From: Austwickia chelonae
GTDB lineage: Bacteria; Actinomycetota; Actinomycetes; Actinomycetales; Dermatophilaceae
NCBI RefSeq assembly: GCF_003391095.1
Contig: NZ_CP031447.1
Coordinates: 2,046,001-2,110,000, forward strand
Reading direction: 5' to 3'
Length of the DNA stretch: 64,000 nucleotides
A program made the position numbers and the translations under genes. Each line of letters opens with the position of its first letter. The first letter of the stretch is position 1. Below, piece by piece: positions 52,134 to 60,138 of the stretch. The notes beneath the pieces are model-generated. The model saw only the letters and a list, made by a program, of their open reading frames with translations. It did no database searches and was not told the origin of the DNA.

Positions 52134-53065
52134 GCGTGGACCTTCGTCTCGTTCGTCTCAAGGGCAGGAGATGTCACCGCAGCGACTTCTTCATCAGAGG
52201 ATTCCTTCTTGCGCAGGAGGTCCAACAGCATGGTTGTCGCAGTGTAGGCAATCACGACGATGACGACCCATTGCAGCGCCGACACGTCCAGGCTCTTCAC
52301 CAGGAAGACCGCGATCAGCACGCCCACGCTGCCGAAGACCGCCGAGAAAAGGGTCAATTTGCGAGCGTAAGCATCATGTCGGATGAATTGCACCGATCCG
52401 ATCGGCACCGAGAAGGTACATGCGGCCATCATGATCGGCAGAGCAACCCGCGCATCCATCCCCAGGGAGTGGACGGTGGCCATGGTGAGCGCGAAAGACC
52501 CGATACCGATGTTGTTGAGCGCACCGTAGAGCAGGGAGAGAACTCCCAGGGCGAAGAGTTTCCCCCCGGTGAGGCCGGTCGCCTCACCTCCGGTCGGGGA
52601 GAGCCCGAACTTGCCCATGAGGATGAACCCAGCAGCAACCAGCAGGCCGACGACGATGCCCCCTTTGATGACCCGCGAAGGAAGCTTCGCGACCACAGGA
52701 GCACCGAAGAAGGCGCCGATGACCTGGGCGACAACCGCCAGGCCGAGAGTCATCAGATCGACCTCGATGGAGGTGATGTACGCCAAGGCCATCACTGCGA
52801 CCGGGATCACGCAGGCCGCATTCAACGTTCCGGGGAGCTTCCGATCAGCAATCCATTTCGCCTTGGGATAGAGCGCGGAGCCGATGGCGAAGTCAGAGAT
52901 CCCGAAGGACGCGAAGAAGTAGATGACCGCCTGGGACACCGCCATGGCAGGCCGGCTACCCGGCTCTTCCCACACTTGATGACGGTGCCGATGAAGGTCC
53001 TTGATCAGCGCCAGGACGAAAACAAGATTGACCAGGACAATCAACGTCAAGATGACAGTGAGCAT
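52130..53065 (-). CDS. TauE/SafE-family permease
   Basis: 311 residues with about eight membrane segments in the two-repeat TauE layout (PAMAVSQAVIYFFASFGISDFAIGSALYP in outline, then GKLFALGVLSLLYGALNNIGIGSFALT). Members export sulfite, sulfoacetate or other small anions. ATG 53065 has GGAG 7 bases upstream; the frame extends 17 codons further. It is translated together with the ornithine-cyclodeaminase-like gene. This pairing suggests movement of a small acid related to that enzyme's substrate or product. Confidence 0.85.
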   Translation of the reverse strand: MLTVILTLIVLVNLVFVLALIKDLHRHRHQVWEEPGSRPAMAVSQAVIYFFASFGISDFAIGSALYPKAKWIADRKLPGTLNAACVIPVAVMALAYITSIEVDLMTLGLAVVAQVIGAFFGAPVVAKLPSRVIKGGIVVGLLVAAGFILMGKFGLSPTGGEATGLTGGKLFALGVLSLLYGALNNIGIGSFALTMATVHSLGMDARVALPIMMAACTFSVPIGSVQFIRHDAYARKLTLFSAVFGSVGVLIAVFLVKSLDVSALQWVVIVVIAYTATTMLLDLLRKKESSDEEVAAVTSPALETNETKVHA

Positions 53066-53501
53066 GGTAATTCTCCAGTAAAGAGAAAGGATATGCACGA
53101 ATATCCCCAAGCGCACTCACCATTGCCCCAAAAATCATATGGACGAGGCATTTGATAGGCCTCATTGCCATTCCGGTTTGGGGATCACTGAGCAAAAATT
53201 AACATGAGACAAAAGACTTGACGGTTGAACGCGAAAGGCAGGCCTCTCCCGACGCCGCGCGACATTCCATCACATATATGAATCATCAACGGTGCAGAGA
53301 AATCCGACCGGCAAAAACATCTCACCCGCAAGCCTCCCCTAAATCGTACATGACTCAGATCACCTGATTCTCGGGGCCCGGCAGGAAACATGAACACTCA
53401 CTCAGCTCGCTCAACCCGAGAAAAATGCACACATTAAGGCCCAAAGTCCTGACCGGAACATTCGACCGACGCAGCAATCAATAGCAAAGAATCCGTCGAC
53501 A
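53066..53501. other. 436-bp AT-richer gap upstream of the TauE/OCD operon
   Basis: It must contain the operon promoter. A 7-bp inverted repeat CCCCAAA/TTTGGGG (53126-53132 and 53177-53183) lies within 120 bases of the TauE start and is a candidate regulator site. No gene with a ribosome site is seen. Confidence 0.4.
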
Positions 53502-53885
53502 TCACCACAGCTGACGCAGCAACCCGATCGTCTCCGACAGGCTCAGCCCCTGCCTTTGGGCAGCTCGAGCAAGATTCCCTGCAGCCACGTGGACTTCGCC
53601 GCTGCCGCCGGCCCCTCCACCGACCACCGGTGCGCCCCTCACACCCACTCTGCACGGCAAGACCACCGTGCCATTGCGCCCTCGGGTCACGACATGCCCC
53701 TCGGCCTCCAGCTGTTTGTACGCTTTGGCCACCGTGTTCACCGCCAGGCCAAGTTCAGCTGCCAGCCCTCGCACGGTGGGAAGGCGCGCACCAGCGCACA
53801 GCTCTCCACCAGTGATTCCCTCGACCACCTGATCCCGGATCTGCGCATAGGGAGCGACCGACGATTCGGGATCGAAGGTGATCAT
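53502..53885 (-). CDS. GntR-family regulator, YtrA subfamily
   Basis: About 127 residues: winged helix (SSVAPYAQIRDQVVEGI, LPTVRGLAAELGLAVNTVAKAYKQLEAEGHV) and a short tail rich in Gly/Val then helical (LARAAQRQGLSLSETIGLLRQLW). The frame extends upstream to 53933; ATG 53885 fits the family N-terminus. It precedes the TauE/OCD operon by 436 bases on the same strand and is the likely local regulator, although YtrA proteins usually govern ABC genes. A hairpin behind it belongs to the next gene. Confidence 0.82.
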   Translation of the reverse strand: MITFDPESSVAPYAQIRDQVVEGITGGELCAGARLPTVRGLAAELGLAVNTVAKAYKQLEAEGHVVTRGRNGTVVLPCRVGVRGAPVVGGGAGGSGEVHVAAGNLARAAQRQGLSLSETIGLLRQLW

Positions 53886-53957
53886 CACATCCGACAATCT
53901 ATCCTGGGCGCTCACCGGACCCGCGGATCCCACCTCGGCCGACCCGAGAGACAGCAG

Positions 53958-53996
53958 CGTCCGCCCGTTCCGGCCGAACAGCGGAACGGGCGGACG
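53958..53996 (-). terminator. 15-bp hairpin after the secreted hydrolase gene
   Basis: Arms 53958-53972 and 53982-53996 are perfect complements with a 9-base loop, 12 bases beyond the hydrolase stop at 54009. Confidence 0.8.
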
Positions 53997-54008
53997 TCAT
54001 CCGAGGAG

Positions 54009-55676
54009 TCAGCCCAGCGGGACCGTCAACGACGACTCCGCACCCTTGGGTGAAGAGAAGGTCACCGCTCCGCCCTCGACCGACGAGGAATGCCAACGTG
54101 GGTCCTTGGTGTCCACGACCAGACCGAAACGATGACCGTTCTTGATCTCCCAGTGCTCTGCGGACATGCGCACCGTGATCGTCTGCGGCTTACCCGGAGT
54201 TGCTCCCCACAAGGTGTACGGATGTGCTGTGATCAGCCCGCCCATCCCCGCTTTGTCGACGTCGTACAAGTAGAAGAAGAGCGTCGTATTCGGCTTCGTC
54301 GGAGTGACGGTCATTTTCACCGTCGGAGCCCCGGCCACCACGGCCCCCTTCTGCAGAGGCTCCCCGAGCCACACACCACCGGCCGTGCGATCGACCAAGG
54401 GCATCGACGCCAGCGGAGGCAACTGGGCAATGCCCTGAAGAGCCCCGCTGATCAGCAGCGTGCCGGAGTCCGCCACCGTTCCTTTGCCGGTGTAGATCGA
54501 GGAGTTCCAACCGCTCGACGGCTTGCCGACCAGCGCCCCGGTGGGTTGGCGATCGTCCCCGTTCACTCCGGTCAGATAACTCACCGATTGCTGACGAACC
54601 AGCCCCTTCACCGTCTTCGCAGACCTCCCCTTGCGCGTATTGGCCAGGATTGCTTCTGCAGGCGGCTCGGTGTTCACCCCGTTGGCGACTCCACGAAGGT
54701 GGTGATCCATCCACGCCAAGGTGGTCTCCCAGGAATCACTCGGCAAGCCGATCAGCCCAGGGATATCAGGGATCGCGTGATCACCGCCGGCCAGCAACAT
54801 GCGCTTGGGCACTGTCAGCCGGTCGTAGAAGTCGGTCATCGTGTTGACCGGGAAGAAGCTGTCATCGGTGCCATGGGCAATCAGGATCGCCGCACCATTG
54901 GCATTGATCTCCTTGACCTTGTTGGACGCCGACCTGGTCGCAGACAGCTTCTCCAGGAAGGCCTCGGCCGCCGGGATGTCGAGAGCCTCCAGCTTCGCTT
55001 GCGCCTCTTTCAGGACCGGTGCGGGCCGGCCCGTCATACTTCCGAGCTTCACGAGCAGGCTCATCGCGGACGAGCTGATCGTCTTGTTCGGGTAGAAGGA
55101 CTCCTTCAGGTCGGCGAAGCCGGACATCGAGGACACCGCCTTGACCCGACGATCACGGGCGGCGGCCAGCAGCCCTGCGCCTCCACCGTAGGAAATACCC
55201 ACCACACCGACCTTGGCGCTGTCGGCTCCGGGTTGTTTAAGGGCATAGTCGATGACGTCGCTGACGTCCCGTTGGGTGTCCTCGCCCATGATGTCGATCT
55301 GGCCGCCGGACTCCCAGAATCCCCGGCTGGTGTACGAGACCACGATGAACCCTCGCGCAGCCATCTCCTTGGCCTTGACGAGGTATTCGGAGCGGTTCAT
55401 GCTCCAGCTGCCAGGCATCACCACGACCGGGAATTTCCCCTTGGTCGTCGGTCTGAGCAGGTATGCGGACAGTTTGACACCGTCGTGGGCGGTGATGCTC
55501 ACCGGTTCCTTGCTGGTGGGCAGCGCACCTTCGTGCTTCGCCACCACATCGACCGCGGCTCCAGCCGGGAAGCTCTTCTCCTGAAGAGGGGCCGCTGTGG
55601 CGACAGCGGGCGTGGTGAGAGCCACGACAGCGGCGATGGTGGTGATGATGCCGACAGACGCAGAGCGATTCGACAC
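54009..55676 (-). CDS. Secreted alpha/beta hydrolase, X-Pro dipeptidyl-peptidase (S15/CocE)-like
   Basis: 555 residues. Signal peptide about 1-28 (GIITTIAAVVALTTPAVATAAP in outline). Alpha/beta hydrolase core with nucleophile GISYGGG, catalytic Asp in HGTDDSFFP and His in GGDHAIPD; the C-terminal 200 residues form the jelly-roll domain of the S15/CocE class (TVKMTVTPTKPNTTLFFYLYDV in outline). Members cleave X-Pro dipeptides or acyl esters outside the cell. GTG 55676 has an AAGGG site 8 bases upstream. A strong hairpin ends the transcript. Confidence 0.85.
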   Translation of the reverse strand: MSNRSASVGIITTIAAVVALTTPAVATAAPLQEKSFPAGAAVDVVAKHEGALPTSKEPVSITAHDGVKLSAYLLRPTTKGKFPVVVMPGSWSMNRSEYLVKAKEMAARGFIVVSYTSRGFWESGGQIDIMGEDTQRDVSDVIDYALKQPGADSAKVGVVGISYGGGAGLLAAARDRRVKAVSSMSGFADLKESFYPNKTISSSAMSLLVKLGSMTGRPAPVLKEAQAKLEALDIPAAEAFLEKLSATRSASNKVKEINANGAAILIAHGTDDSFFPVNTMTDFYDRLTVPKRMLLAGGDHAIPDIPGLIGLPSDSWETTLAWMDHHLRGVANGVNTEPPAEAILANTRKGRSAKTVKGLVRQQSVSYLTGVNGDDRQPTGALVGKPSSGWNSSIYTGKGTVADSGTLLISGALQGIAQLPPLASMPLVDRTAGGVWLGEPLQKGAVVAGAPTVKMTVTPTKPNTTLFFYLYDVDKAGMGGLITAHPYTLWGATPGKPQTITVRMSAEHWEIKNGHRFGLVVDTKDPRWHSSSVEGGAVTFSSPKGAESSLTVPLG

Positions 55677-55912
55677 TAAATATTCCCTTCGATAGAGACG
55701 GGGGTGTCAAGGACGCTACTGCTCGATCAACTCACGCAGATCCCCGAGGCCGTAACAATGCGGACGAAGGTCGGTGAACATCCACCCGAAGGCGGATTTT
55801 CACACCCAAAGCAACAGAAAACACGTGACTACCTGCGCTTTCAACAACTTTTCATTATGTTAATACCCTGTACTCAAGATGGCTTCGCCCCGAATTTCCT
55901 TGCCTCACAAAC
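55677..55912. other. Upstream region of the secreted hydrolase gene
   Basis: An AT-richer gap with the hydrolase promoter; I see no gene or strong repeat up to the hairpin at 55913. Confidence 0.4.
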
Positions 55913-55954
55913 GTCCAGGGGTCGCCCGTCAGTGAAGACGGGCGACCCCTGGAC
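55913..55954 (-). terminator. Perfect 18-bp hairpin after the lyase pair
   Basis: Arms 55913-55930 and 55937-55954, 6-base loop, 17 bases beyond the lyase stop at 55972. Confidence 0.85.
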
Positions 55955-55971
55955 ATCGGCTGCAGCCCGAC

Positions 55972-56844
55972 TCAGTCCCCCAAAGCCCGGATCGCCTCAT
56001 GCATCGCGAGCGCCCGCTGCGCCGACTCGACATGCAGGTTCTCGATCATCCGCCCCCGATAGGTGACGACTCCCGACCCCTGACCGTCCTCCCAGGCCTC
56101 AAGGATTCCCCGAGCCTCCTCGACGGCCGATTCGCTCGGCGCGAAGACAGCATTCGCCCCCGCAACCTGGCCGGGATGGATCAGGGTCTTCCCGTCGAAA
56201 CCCCATTGACGTCCCTGCGCACATTCCTCCTCGAACCCTGCGAGGTCCTTCACCTCGTTGTAGACACCGTCCAGGACGATTTTCCCTGCCGCCCGAGCCG
56301 CCAGCAGGCACAGCTGCAAGCCGGCACGAAGAGGCTCACGGCCCGGAACATGCTCGGCACGCAACTCTTTGACCAGATCGTTCGTGCCCATGACCAGGAC
56401 GGTCAACCGGTCGGACGCAGCAGCGATGTCCGCGCAGCTGGTGACCCCCACGGGAGTCTCGATCATCGCCCACAACATCATTCGTTCCGGAGCGCCGTAT
56501 TTCTCCATCGTCGCCACCAGAGCGAGGACCTCCTGAGCGGAGGAGACCTTCGGCACCGCGATAGCATCCGGCCCGGCCTGGCAGGCTGCCGCCATGTCCT
56601 CGTCGTGCCACCGGGTCTCCAGACCGTTGACCCGGATGATCAACTCACGACGTCCGTATTCTCCGGAACGTACTGCGGCGCAGGCCGCAGCACGCGCCTC
56701 TTCCTTCGTCTCGGGGGCGACGGCATCCTCCAGGTCGAGGATGATCCCGTCGCAGGGGATCGACTTGGCCTTCTCCAGTGCGCGAGCATTCGAACTCGGC
56801 ATGTAGAGCACGGAACGGCGAGGGCGGAACTGTTCGTCGATCAT
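55972..56844 (-). CDS. HpcH/HpaI aldolase / citrate lyase beta-like CoA-ester lyase
   Basis: 290 residues of the CitE-type TIM barrel: RRSVLYMPSSNARALEKA, DGIILDLEDAVAP (metal Glu/Asp), ELIIRVNG, VPKVSSAQEV, AMIETPVGV and GFDGKTLIHPGQ. The family cleaves or forms malyl-CoA, methylmalyl-CoA, citramalyl-CoA or related esters. GTG 56853 overlaps the upstream lyase stop by 4 bases, but ATG 56844 has an AGGGAA site at good spacing and fits the family start. It is coupled to the second, larger lyase. Confidence 0.88.
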   Translation of the reverse strand: MIDEQFRPRRSVLYMPSSNARALEKAKSIPCDGIILDLEDAVAPETKEEARAAACAAVRSGEYGRRELIIRVNGLETRWHDEDMAAACQAGPDAIAVPKVSSAQEVLALVATMEKYGAPERMMLWAMIETPVGVTSCADIAAASDRLTVLVMGTNDLVKELRAEHVPGREPLRAGLQLCLLAARAAGKIVLDGVYNEVKDLAGFEEECAQGRQWGFDGKTLIHPGQVAGANAVFAPSESAVEEARGILEAWEDGQGSGVVTYRGRMIENLHVESAQRALAMHEAIRALGD

Positions 56845-56849
56845 CGTCG

Positions 56850-57959
56850 TCACTTCCCTGCGGTCTTGTCCTGGGCAGCCTGCCTGGCCGCGGCGTACGT
56901 CTCCTGCAGCTCCGGATCGATCCGCGCCAGCTGCTCAGCGAGTTCGACCACCACGAGGCACTGCTTGCAGGAGGCGTCGTCCTCCATCTTGCCGTCCACC
57001 ATCACCGCCCCGGTGCCGTCCCCCATCGCGGTGACGACCTCGTAGGCATGTTCTACGTCCGCAGCGGCCGGGCTGAACACACGGCGAGCGATCTCGATCT
57101 GTGTGGGGTGCAAGGTCCAGGTGCCGACGCAGCCGAGAAGGAAGGCATTGCGGAACTGGTCCTCGCAGCCGACGACATCGGTGATGTCGCCATAGGGGCC
57201 GTAGTAGGCGTAGATACCGTGCATGGCGCAGGCATCGACCATACGGGCGATGGTGTAATGCCACAGATCCTGCTGGTAGGTCGTCCGCGGCCGGTCCTCC
57301 CCCTGGATGTCGTACCTGCCGTCCGCGCCCCTGTCCGCGTCCTGACGGACCAGGTAGCCGGGATGTCCGCCACCGACCCTGGTGGTCTTCATCCGCCGGT
57401 CGGCGGCAAGATCGGCGGGCCCCAGGGAGATGCCCTGCATCCGCGGAGAGGCCCCGCAGATCTGTTCGACATTGGCCACGCCGCGAGCCGTCTCCAGAAT
57501 GGCGTGCACCAGGACAGGGCGGGTCAATCCGGCCTTGGCCTCCAGCTGGGCGAGCAACCGGTCGACATAGTGGATGTCCTCGGCGCCCTGCACCTTCGGG
57601 ATCATGACGACGTCGAGTTTGTCGCCGATCCGTGCGATCAGAGTGGTGATGTCGTCGAGGAACCACGGGCTGTCCAGAGCATTGAGCCTGGTCCACAGCT
57701 GGGTCGCACCGAAGTCGATGTCCCGGGCGATCCGGACCAGACCTTCACGAGCTTTCTCCTTGTTCTCCGCCTTGACCGCGTCCTCGAGGTTACCGAGCAG
57801 GACATCGACCGTGCCGACCATGCCCGGGACCTTGGCAACCATTTTCTCGTTGGACGGATCGAAGAAGTGGATCGCTCGGCTCGGCCGGGCCGGGATCGTC
57901 CGCGAAGGAGCCGGCGCTCCGACGGCGAGCGGGGCGAAGAAATCCTTGGCGCTGCGCAC
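56850..57959 (-). CDS. L-malyl-CoA / beta-methylmalyl-CoA lyase-like protein
   Basis: 369 residues of the larger CitE-type group: PSRAIHFFDPSNEKMVAKVPGMVGTVDVLLGNLEDAV in outline, MIPKVQGAEDIHYVDRLL, HAILETARGVANVEQI, GISLGPADLAADRR, and GTWTLHPTQIEIARRVF. The length and these segments resemble malyl-CoA/methylmalyl-CoA lyases (Mcl) of the ethylmalonyl-CoA and 3-hydroxypropionate pathways. GTG 57959 has an AGGAGG site 5-6 bases upstream. It is followed by a shorter lyase on the same transcript; the pair may split lyase and thioesterase-like roles, as in Mcl1/Mcl2. Confidence 0.87.
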   Translation of the reverse strand: MRSAKDFFAPLAVGAPAPSRTIPARPSRAIHFFDPSNEKMVAKVPGMVGTVDVLLGNLEDAVKAENKEKAREGLVRIARDIDFGATQLWTRLNALDSPWFLDDITTLIARIGDKLDVVMIPKVQGAEDIHYVDRLLAQLEAKAGLTRPVLVHAILETARGVANVEQICGASPRMQGISLGPADLAADRRMKTTRVGGGHPGYLVRQDADRGADGRYDIQGEDRPRTTYQQDLWHYTIARMVDACAMHGIYAYYGPYGDITDVVGCEDQFRNAFLLGCVGTWTLHPTQIEIARRVFSPAAADVEHAYEVVTAMGDGTGAVMVDGKMEDDASCKQCLVVVELAEQLARIDPELQETYAAARQAAQDKTAGK

Positions 57960-58154
57960 GGCAACCTCCTGGGAGACGTGGTTCGAACGACCCTGGGACC
58001 AGGTCTCGTCCGTGTCGACGCTAGCAACGCAGGCTCCCTCGTTCGCGGCTGCAGATTGTGACGGCCTTCACGCTGTGTGCTGGACGCTCACCCGCAGAAG
58101 ATGACTCCACGGAAAACGGACGATTCCTCCCAGTCCGTTCACAATCCTGGACGG

Positions 58155-58160
58155 TAGCCT
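58155..58160 (+). promoter_or_regulatory. -10 element TAGCCT of a probable leaderless promoter
   Basis: TANNNT hexamer 6 bases before GTG 58167, no ribosome site. Confidence 0.42.
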
Positions 58161-58166
58161 CATCCC

Positions 58167-59435
58167 GTGACGAGTCGTGTGTTCGTAAGCCGCCTGGCCA
58201 ATCTCAGCGTCTTCGACCCGCTCGGTGATCAAGTGGGTCGGGTTCGGGACGTCGTCGTCACCATCAGCCCGACCCGCCGCCGCCCCCGTGTCATCGGTCT
58301 GGCCGTGGAGGTTCCCGGCCGTCGGCGGGTCTTCGTTCCGATGACCCGGGTGACCAGTGTCGAAGGCGGACAAGTGGTCACCACGGGCCTGGTCAACATG
58401 CGTCGTTTCGAGCAACGTCCCAATGAGACCCTCGTGTTGGCCGAGGTCTTCGATCGGGCGATCACGGTGCGCGATCCCGAGGGCGACTACCGTGCGATCG
58501 TCGAGGACATCGCCGTGCAGCGGGAAGGTGCCCGCGACTGGTCGGTGGTGAAGGCCTTCGTCCGTAAGGGAGAACCGGAGTACCACCGTTTCGGTCTACG
58601 GCGACGTCGTGGAGAGACGTTGATGGTGCCGATCGAGGACGTCGTCGGCCTGCTGACGGTCGATTCCGCGCAAGGCGCGGACAAACTCCTGGAGAACTAC
58701 GACGACCTGAAGGCCGCCGACCTCGCCGAGCTCATCCACGATCTGCAACCGACCCGCCGGGTACAGGTCGCTGCTGCCCTCGACGACGAGAAACTCGCCG
58801 ACATCCTCGAAGAACTGCCTGAGGACGACCAGGTGGAGATCCTGGCGGCGCTGGAGTCCGACCGGGCCGCAGACGTCCTGGAGGCGATGCAACCCGATGA
58901 CGCCGCCGATCTGCTCTCCGAGCTGACCCCGGAGGCCCAGGAGCGTTACCTCCAACTGATGGAACCCGACGAGGCCGCCGACCTACGGCGTTTGTTGGAG
59001 TACGACGAGGACACTGCCGGCGGGCTCATGACCACCGAACCGGTCGTTCTCCCCCCTGAAGCCACCATCGCCGAAGCCTTGGCCGTCGTCCGCAGAGCAG
59101 AGATCTCACCGGCCACCGCGGCCACCGTCTTCGTCTGTCGTTCCCCGTTGGAGACACCGACCGGACGATATCTGGGGATGGTCCATATCCAACGGCTGTT
59201 ACGCGAACCACCTCACGGCGCGGTGGGTTCCATCCTCGACAAGAGCGTCGAGCCGATCCGACCGGATGCTTCCATCGGCACGATCACCCGTGAGATGGCG
59301 ACGTACAACAATGTGTCGGTCCCGGTGGTGGACGAGGAAGGACATCTCCTCGGCGCAGTGACCGTCGACGACCTGCTGGATCATCTGCTACCGGATGACT
59401 GGCGCGAAGAACGCCACGAGGTGACCGATGACTGA
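58167..59435 (+). CDS. MgtE N-domain and CBS-pair protein with PRC-barrel
   Basis: 422 residues without membrane segments. An N-terminal PRC-barrel-like part (VFVSRLANLSVFDPLGDQVGRVRDVVV in outline), an MgtE intracellular superhelix with repeated DDQVEILAALESDRAADVLEAMQPDDAADLL-type turns, and a C-terminal CBS pair (GGLMTTEPVVLPPEATIAEAL; VDEEGHLLGAVTVDDLLDHLL in outline). It lacks the MgtE channel, so it is probably a Mg or nucleotide sensor. It is the first gene of a three-gene run with DUF1003 and mrp, the order also found in mycobacteria. Confidence 0.88.
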   Translation: MTSRVFVSRLANLSVFDPLGDQVGRVRDVVVTISPTRRRPRVIGLAVEVPGRRRVFVPMTRVTSVEGGQVVTTGLVNMRRFEQRPNETLVLAEVFDRAITVRDPEGDYRAIVEDIAVQREGARDWSVVKAFVRKGEPEYHRFGLRRRRGETLMVPIEDVVGLLTVDSAQGADKLLENYDDLKAADLAELIHDLQPTRRVQVAAALDDEKLADILEELPEDDQVEILAALESDRAADVLEAMQPDDAADLLSELTPEAQERYLQLMEPDEAADLRRLLEYDEDTAGGLMTTEPVVLPPEATIAEALAVVRRAEISPATAATVFVCRSPLETPTGRYLGMVHIQRLLREPPHGAVGSILDKSVEPIRPDASIGTITREMATYNNVSVPVVDEEGHLLGAVTVDDLLDHLLPDDWREERHEVTDD

Positions 59436-60138
59436 GAGCCGCCGCGACCCCTTCCGTCTCGACCAGCCCCGTGAAGTGGGCTCCCGGTCCTTCCCCTGGC
59501 CGCGGTTATCCCTGGACAGCGACCGGTTCGGCGTCTTCGCCGAGAAGTTCGCCCGCTTCATGGGTACGGCCCGCTTCCTGGTGTGGATGACGATCTTCGT
59601 GATCGCCTGGGTCATCATCAACCTGGTCGGGATCTTCGGTCTGCAGTTCGACCCCTATCCCTTCATCCTGCTGAATCTCTTCTTCTCCACCCAGGCCTCC
59701 TACGCTGCGCCGTTGATCCTGCTGGCGCAGAACCGGCAGGACGACCGCGACCGAGTCGCGCTCGAACAGGACCGCGCCCGCGACGAACGTAATCTCGCCG
59801 ACACCGAATATCTGACCCGTGAAGTCGCGGCCCTACGGATCGCCATGCGGGACATTGCCACTCGCGACTACCTCCGCTCAGAGCTACGCGACCTCCTCGA
59901 AGAGCTCAAGGAGCAACCCTCAGCCTCGAACCCAGAGCCGACCCCGGCACCGCCACCTCCGCCGCCTGTCGTCCCCCGTCGAGCGCGACAGCTGAAGTCC
60001 TCGACCAGGGAGAAACAGCGTCGCAGCAAGCTGTCCTCCGCCCGATCGTCGGAGCACGACCCGATGGCCGATCAGGCACGGGCACTCCTCGCAGGAGAGC
60101 GTCGGCCCGGGCAGGAGGACAGCCCCGATGGCCGATAA
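59428..60138 (+). CDS. DUF1003 membrane protein
   Basis: 236 residues. Two membrane segments (FLVWMTIFVIAWVIINLVG and PFILLNLFFSTQASYAAPL) joined by a short loop, followed by LLAQNRQDDRDRVALEQDR, the conserved DUF1003 core. The C-terminal tail is Pro- and Arg-rich. The ATG overlaps the preceding stop by 8 bases and has a GAGGTGA site. DUF1003 proteins commonly sit beside MgtE-like sensors; function unknown, perhaps Mg-related. Confidence 0.9.
   Translation: MTESRRDPFRLDQPREVGSRSFPWPRLSLDSDRFGVFAEKFARFMGTARFLVWMTIFVIAWVIINLVGIFGLQFDPYPFILLNLFFSTQASYAAPLILLAQNRQDDRDRVALEQDRARDERNLADTEYLTREVAALRIAMRDIATRDYLRSELRDLLEELKEQPSASNPEPTPAPPPPPPVVPRRARQLKSSTREKQRRSKLSSARSSEHDPMADQARALLAGERRPGQEDSPDGR

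Noticed and set aside
36455-53164. A 15-base match (GATAGGCCTCATTGC) at about 36459 and 53150, both upstream of transporter genes
   Set aside because: One or a few 15-base matches are expected by chance in 64 kb; no flanking similarity.
54090-55679. A 529-codon plus-strand frame opposite the secreted hydrolase
   Set aside because: Antisense shadow; the minus strand has the nucleophile, signal peptide and terminator.
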